Shown piece after piece: positions 59,631 through 64,000 of a DNA stretch of 64,000 nucleotides. The notes beneath the pieces are model-generated. The model worked only from the letters and a program-made list of their open reading frames with translations, was not told the origin of the DNA and did no database searches. Origin of the DNA: Streptomyces laurentii (lineage in GTDB: Bacteria > Actinomycetota > Actinomycetes > Streptomycetales > Streptomycetaceae); contig AP017424.1 of assembly GCA_002355495.1 (NCBI GenBank), forward strand, positions 2,728,001 through 2,792,000, written 5' to 3'. The position numbers were made by a program, and so were the translations under genes. Position 1 is the stretch's first letter; the number at the start of each line of letters is the position of its first letter.

Positions 59631-61916
59631 TCAGGCGGTGACCACCGCCGCCTGGGGGCGGATCGGGAGGCGGTTGACCGGGCGGCCCGTGGCCGCGCGG
59701 ACCGCGGAGGCCACCGCCGCCGGAGAGGTGACGACCGGGACCGCGCTCGCCGGCTTGGCGCCGAAGGGGGCGACGACGTCCCGCTCCTCGATCAGCTTCA
59801 CGATGCGGATGTCGGGGGCGTCCAGGGCGGTCGGCAGGGCGTAGCCCGTCAGGTCGGGGTGCCGGACCAGGCCGCGTGAGGTGCGGAGGTTCTCGGTGAG
59901 GGCCGCGCCCACGCCCTGGGTGACGCCCGCCTCGATCCGGGTCGCCAGCTGCGCCGGGTTGAGGACGCGGCCGACGTCCTGGGCGACGGCCATCTCCACG
60001 ACCCGTACGGTGCCCAGTTCCACGTCCACGTCCACCACGGCGCGGATGGCGCAGAAGGCGAGGCCGACGAAGGCGTCGCCCTGCCCGGAGTCGTCGAGCG
60101 GCTCGGTGGGGTGGGGGCGACACTGGGCGGTGGCCCAGAGTTCCTTGCCCTCCAGGGTCTCGGCGACCGTGGTGGACAGGACGCCGTCGTACGAGGTGAT
60201 GCGGCCGTCGTTGATCTGGAGCAGTTCGGTGGACATGCCGAACGTGTGGGCCAGCGGCTGGAGCAGTTGCGTACGGACCATCTTCGCCGCCCGCTCGACC
60301 GCGCCGCCCGAGACCCAGGTGTGCCGGCCGTGCGTGGCCGGGCCCGCCGGGGGCTGGTCGGTGTCGACGGAGGCCACGTGGACCTCGTCGATGCCCAGCG
60401 TCTCCTGGACGATCTGGCGGGCCAGGGTCGAGAAGCCGGAGCCCGTGTCGACGGCGGCGCAGATGACGGTGGCGACGCCGTCGTGGACGCGGACGGTGGC
60501 CGTGGACACCTCGTCGGTGCCTTCGGCGCCCAGCATGTGCACCATGCCGAGGGCGTAGCCGACGCCCCTGCGCACCGCGCCGGGCTCCCCCGCGCCATCC
60601 GGTCCGCCGGGCAGCAGCCAGTCCTCCTCCGGGGCGTCCATGGGGAGTTCGGGCAGCGGGAAGTCGCGTACGGCGGCGAGGAGTTCGGCGACCGGGGCCG
60701 GGCAGGTGACGGTCTGGCCGATGGGCAGGATGTCGCCGGTGGCCAGGACGTTGCGCATGCGCAGGTCGACCGGGTCGAGGCCGAGCTTGCCGGCCAGCTT
60801 GTCCATCTGCGCCTCGTACGCGGCGCACACCTGCATCGCGCCCTCGCCCCGCACATGGCCGGACGGCGGGTTGTTGGTGCGGACCGCCCAGCCCTCGACG
60901 AAGGCGTGCGGGACGACGTACGGGCCGCAGGCGAAGGAGACGGCGGCGGCCAGCGACTCCGACGAGGAGTCGGCGTAGGCGCCCGCGTCGAGCAGGATCT
61001 GGGCCTCCACCTTGACCAGGCGCCCCTCGGCGTCGGCGTGGTGGCGGTAGCGCAGCAGGGTGGGGTGCCGGTGGGCGTGGCCGAGGAAGGACTCCTCGCG
61101 GGTCGCGGTGAGCTTGACCGGGCAGCCGGTGCGCAGCGCGAGCAGGCCGAGCGGGATCTGGAAGCCGGGGTCCTCGCGGTCGCCGGTGGCGCCGGGGACG
61201 CCGGTCACGACCACCTTGACCTGCTCGGGCGGCAGGCCGAAGCAGGCGGCGGCGAGGTCGCGGTCGGTGTGCGGGTCGGTCGAGGCGGTGTAGATCTCGA
61301 CGCCGCCGTCGGGGCGCGGTACGGCGAGCGCGGCCTCCGCGCCGACCGTGGCGGTGTCCTGACGGCCGATCCGGTACAGGCCCTCGACGACGACCTCGCC
61401 GGCGGCGTCCGGGTCGCCGAAGCGGAGCGGGATGTGCCGGATCAGGTTGCCGTCGGGGTGCAGCGGCTCCGCGGCGAAGGCCGCCTCGGGGTCGGTGACC
61501 GGTTCGAGGACCTCGTACTGGACGGCGATGGCGGCCGCCGCGAGCCGGGCCGTGTCCGGGTGGTCGGCGGCGACGGCGGCGATGGCCTCGCCGTGGTGGC
61601 GGACGAGTTCGCCGGCGAAGACGGGGCGGTCGGCGACCCGGCGGCCATACGTGGAGGCGCCGGGCACGTCGGCGTGGGTGACCACGGCCCGTACGCCCGG
61701 CATCTCGGTCGCCCCCGACGTGTCGATCGACACGATCCGCGCGTGCGGGTGCGGGGAGCGCAGGATCGCCGCCCACAGCAGGCCCTCGGCCCAGAGGTCG
61801 GAGGCGTACGGGAAGGTGCCCTCGGTCTTGGCCCGCGCGTCGGCCTGCGGGAGCGAGACGCCGATCCCGTGGACGTGCCCGCCCTCGGGATCCATGGTCG
61901 TCGGGTCGCTGCTCAC
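59631..61916 (-). CDS. Xanthine dehydrogenase family, molybdopterin-binding large subunit
   Basis: A 761-residue molybdopterin subunit. It has the aldehyde oxidase/XDH fold: an N-terminal domain (VHGIGVSLPQADARAKTEGTFPYASDLW), the GEGAMQ pterin loop region and the substrate-side C-terminal domain. The motif where most family members have GEPP with the base-catalytic Glu reads FGAKPASAVP here. It is the last gene of the operon and overlaps the Fe-S subunit by GTGA. The substrate may be purine or an aromatic heterocycle; it cannot be fixed. Confidence 0.9.
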   Translation of the reverse strand: MSSDPTTMDPEGGHVHGIGVSLPQADARAKTEGTFPYASDLWAEGLLWAAILRSPHPHARIVSIDTSGATEMPGVRAVVTHADVPGASTYGRRVADRPVFAGELVRHHGEAIAAVAADHPDTARLAAAAIAVQYEVLEPVTDPEAAFAAEPLHPDGNLIRHIPLRFGDPDAAGEVVVEGLYRIGRQDTATVGAEAALAVPRPDGGVEIYTASTDPHTDRDLAAACFGLPPEQVKVVVTGVPGATGDREDPGFQIPLGLLALRTGCPVKLTATREESFLGHAHRHPTLLRYRHHADAEGRLVKVEAQILLDAGAYADSSSESLAAAVSFACGPYVVPHAFVEGWAVRTNNPPSGHVRGEGAMQVCAAYEAQMDKLAGKLGLDPVDLRMRNVLATGDILPIGQTVTCPAPVAELLAAVRDFPLPELPMDAPEEDWLLPGGPDGAGEPGAVRRGVGYALGMVHMLGAEGTDEVSTATVRVHDGVATVICAAVDTGSGFSTLARQIVQETLGIDEVHVASVDTDQPPAGPATHGRHTWVSGGAVERAAKMVRTQLLQPLAHTFGMSTELLQINDGRITSYDGVLSTTVAETLEGKELWATAQCRPHPTEPLDDSGQGDAFVGLAFCAIRAVVDVDVELGTVRVVEMAVAQDVGRVLNPAQLATRIEAGVTQGVGAALTENLRTSRGLVRHPDLTGYALPTALDAPDIRIVKLIEERDVVAPFGAKPASAVPVVTSPAAVASAVRAATGRPVNRLPIRPQAAVVTA

Positions 61917-63358
61917 GCCGTGCCTCCGTCGTACGGGTGGGGGATCTGGTGCGGGATGCGGGCGGCGTCGTCGCCGGCGTGGCCGCCCGCCGCCCCGTGG
62001 CCGTCGGCGGCCTGCGGGTCGGGGTGGGCGGCGCGTCCGGCGACGACCTCGCGGACGGCGTCGAGGACGCCCCGGTAGCCGGAGCAGCGGCACAGGTTGC
62101 CACTCAGGGCCGTCCGGGTCTCCAGGTCGGTCGGGGCGTGGTTGCCTTCGAGCAGGTCGTGGACGGTCATCGCCATGCCGGGGATGCAGAAACCGCACTG
62201 CACGCCGCACTTGGCGAGGGCCCGCTGGACGTCGGACGGTTCGCCGTGCTCCGCCAGGCCCTCGACGGTCCGTACCTCGCTGCCGGCCGCCGTCGCCGCC
62301 GGGACCAGGCAGGAGGCGACGAGCCGGCCGTCGACCTGGACGTTGCAGGCGCCGCATTCGCCCTGCGAGCAGCCGTCCTTGGCGCCGGCGAGGCCGAGCC
62401 GCTCGCGCAGGACGTAGAGCAGCGACTCGCCGATCCAGGCGTCGGTGACGGGGCGGTCGGTGCCGTTGACGCGCAGCACGTAGGAGGTGTGGGGGTGTTC
62501 GTCGTTGCCCATCGGCGGCAGGACGGCGGGCGCGTCGGGCGCCTCCGGTACGACGGGCGCCTCGGGCGGTACGTCGAGCACCTCGGGTACGTCGGGCAGG
62601 TCGAGGACGTCGGGTGCGTCGGGCACGTCCAGCACGTCGGCCGCAAGCGGCGCGTCCGGTACCGGGGCCGGCGGAGGCGCCTGCTCCGGTACGAACACGG
62701 TGTCCGGTACGGGGGCGGTGACCGGCTCGGGCGCGGGCATCGGCGCGGGCATCTGCTCGGGCATCTGCTCGATCACCGGCTCGGGCGTCGTCTCCCGTAC
62801 GGGCTCCGGGACGTACTCCGGTGCCGGCTGTTCCCGTACGTGCTCCGGTGTCGGCTGCTCCCGTACGTGCTCCGCCCACGGCGCGGGCGCGCCCCCCGGC
62901 AGCGTGTCCGTCGCCCCCGGGTAGGTGGCCGGTCCGGCCGCCTGCGTCCCCCAGGTCTCGGGCGCCGTCTGCTCGGCGACCACCGGCGGCTGGACCTCCC
63001 AGCTGCCGGTCGCCATCGGGTCCCCGGCCTGGTCCGGCGTCGTGAACGGGGTCAGCGGCGTCGTCGGCGTGAGGGGGGCGAGCGGGGTGAGCGGGGTGAT
63101 CATCGGCGGCACGTAGCCGTGGCCGGGGGCCTCCAGCGGCGTGCCCTCCAGCATGAACTCGGGCGGCAGCTGGACGAACGCGGTCGCGTCTCCGTCGTAC
63201 CCCTCGCCCTGCGGAACCGGCTCCCACCCACCCGTAGGGGGCTGGTGGTTCGCGTGCCCCGGGTAGTCCGGGTGACCCGCGTATTCCGTGTGACCGGTGT
63301 GGTCCGTGTGACCCGCGTATTCCGTGTGGTCCGTGTGGTCCTTGTGTGCGTCACTCAC
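61913..63358 (-). CDS. Two-[2Fe-2S] subunit of the molybdenum hydroxylase with long N-terminal extension
   Basis: A 481-residue protein; the Fe-S subunit of this family is usually about 160-200 residues. The first ~285 are low-complexity: HTDHTEYAGH repeats, a Pro/Thr-rich stretch (TPLAPLTPTTPLTPF), Val-Pro-Glu repeats and a Asp/Pro/Val-rich repeat of the VLDLPDVPEVLDVP kind. The C-terminal part has the plant-type cluster (CSQGECGAC near 329, later Cys) and the second cluster (CGFC near 386, CRC near 424), followed by an acidic/Ala tail. Start GTG overlaps the stop of the FAD subunit gene. Confidence 0.87.
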   Translation of the reverse strand: MSDAHKDHTDHTEYAGHTDHTGHTEYAGHPDYPGHANHQPPTGGWEPVPQGEGYDGDATAFVQLPPEFMLEGTPLEAPGHGYVPPMITPLTPLAPLTPTTPLTPFTTPDQAGDPMATGSWEVQPPVVAEQTAPETWGTQAAGPATYPGATDTLPGGAPAPWAEHVREQPTPEHVREQPAPEYVPEPVRETTPEPVIEQMPEQMPAPMPAPEPVTAPVPDTVFVPEQAPPPAPVPDAPLAADVLDVPDAPDVLDLPDVPEVLDVPPEAPVVPEAPDAPAVLPPMGNDEHPHTSYVLRVNGTDRPVTDAWIGESLLYVLRERLGLAGAKDGCSQGECGACNVQVDGRLVASCLVPAATAAGSEVRTVEGLAEHGEPSDVQRALAKCGVQCGFCIPGMAMTVHDLLEGNHAPTDLETRTALSGNLCRCSGYRGVLDAVREVVAGRAAHPDPQAADGHGAAGGHAGDDAARIPHQIPHPYDGGTA

Positions 63359-64000
63359 GACAGCGCCCTCCCCAGTGCCCGTCGGGCCAGCGCGGCGACC
63401 GTCCGCCGCAGGTGCAGCACGGTCGGCGGCACCTTCTCGTCCCCCTGCGGGTCCGGCACGCAGGCGGCGCCCACGTACTCGCCGAACGCCGTCAGCGCCT
63501 CCGGCGCCAGCCCCCGCTCGCCGTCCCAGTCCACCAGCGAGGCGATCCACTGCTCCGCCTCCAGCGGCCGCAGCGGCATCGGCGCGATCGCGCCGACCGC
63601 GCAGCGCACCCCGCGCCGCGCCGGGTCGAGGACGACTGCGACGGAGGCGGTGGCGCGGGCCGGGCCGGTGCGGCCGGTGGCCTTGAGGAAGACCTGCGGG
63701 GCGTGCAGCAGCGGGACACGGACGAAGGCGACCAGTTCGCCGGGTGCCAGCATGTCGCGGCCGGCCAGCAGGTGACTGACGGGCAGTTCGCGGGTGCCGA
63801 GCGGGCCGACGACGACCAGGTCGGCCTCCAGGGCGGCGAGCACGGGCAGCGAGTCGCCGGTGGGCGAGGCGGAGACGATGTTGCCGCCGAGGGTGCCGGC
63901 GTTGCGGATCTGCGGCGGGCCGGCGACGCGCGCGGCGGCGGCCAGCGCCGGGATGAGGGCCGCGAAGTCGGGGCGGCCCATACGGGCGTGGGTGAGGCCG
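63355..64000 (-). CDS. FAD-binding medium subunit of the molybdenum hydroxylase (5' end outside window)
   Basis: The C-terminal 214 residues of the FAD subunit (CoxM/XdhB-type) are present, in frame from the right edge. The FAD-linked motif GPPQIRNAGTLGGNIVSASPTGDSLPVLAALEA is intact, followed by the C-terminal CO-dehydrogenase-type domain (GPARATASVAVVLDPARRGVRCAVGAIAPMPLRPLEAE). The operon order is FAD subunit, Fe-S subunit, molybdenum subunit. The start and the pyrophosphate-binding loop lie beyond the window. Confidence 0.9.
   Translation of the reverse strand, partial: GLTHARMGRPDFAALIPALAAAARVAGPPQIRNAGTLGGNIVSASPTGDSLPVLAALEADLVVVGPLGTRELPVSHLLAGRDMLAPGELVAFVRVPLLHAPQVFLKATGRTGPARATASVAVVLDPARRGVRCAVGAIAPMPLRPLEAEQWIASLVDWDGERGLAPEALTAFGEYVGAACVPDPQGDEKVPPTVLHLRRTVAALARRALGRALS

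Overview
This is a high-GC chromosomal window from a Streptomyces species or a very close relative. The evidence is the codon bias, TAGGCT/TAGCAT-type -10 boxes, DasR operators beside N-acetylglucosamine PTS genes, an SsgA-like sporulation protein, RDD proteins with Pro-rich tails, and a gene order (PBP, Bcp, RdgB, RNase PH, nag PTS genes, MBL protein, cysM/cysO/mec, clpS, pncB, M6 protease, ssgG, hppD) that matches from memory the core chromosome of S. coelicolor around SCO2895-SCO2930. No database was consulted.

Layout. 1-2620: an NDK-family gene cut by the window edge, three NUDIX-type genes with progressively weaker Nudix boxes, and a small membrane-protein gene broken by a one-base deletion. 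2635-6658: a DUF445 protein and an ABC-2 type exporter operon (ATPase plus two permeases). 6956-12598: a class A penicillin-binding protein, a guanidinium exporter behind a guanidine-III riboswitch, a GroES-like protein, a DUF3618 protein, Bcp peroxidase, and an HNH protein whose stop codon is the anticodon of tRNA-Leu(UAG). 12612-18034: rdgB, a lipoprotein, rph (N-terminal frameshift) and the DasR-controlled nagF/nagE1/nagE2 GlcNAc phosphotransferase genes. 18152-27362: MBL hydrolase, membrane-anchored PemK-like protein, the CysM-CysO-Mec+ protein-bound cysteine pathway with a small cysteine-containing leader ORF, an amino-acid permease, DUF2017/clpS, and the NAD salvage genes pncB and pncA. 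27398-27578 is a MITE-like element. 28032-38491: secreted M6 protease, two RDD proteins, ssgG, a glycolate-oxidase-like flavoprotein, a TPR protein and hppD. 38613-43056: an AsnC-type regulator followed by a four-gene glycine betaine/choline ABC transporter. 43142-54894: regulators, exporters, hydrolases, a helicase and a Doc-type toxin-antitoxin pair. 55110-59163: tRNA-Cys, a small membrane protein and a three-gene cassette (short helical protein, DUF6571-like large protein, lipoprotein). 59631-64000: a molybdenum hydroxylase (xanthine dehydrogenase-type) operon that continues past the right edge.

Functional threads. Nucleotide-pool hygiene (NUDIX, NDK, RdgB), NAD salvage (pncB, pncA), GlcNAc uptake under DasR, and cysteine synthesis on a carrier protein are coherent groups. 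The least ordinary stretch is 55700-59163, where base composition drops within the large gene and stays lower through its C-terminal module and the downstream lipoprotein. That looks like a modular, exchangeable effector/partner arrangement and is the best candidate here for an undescribed system. Two separate single-G losses in five-G runs (1936-1940 and 14407-14411) suggest consensus sequencing errors rather than real mutations.
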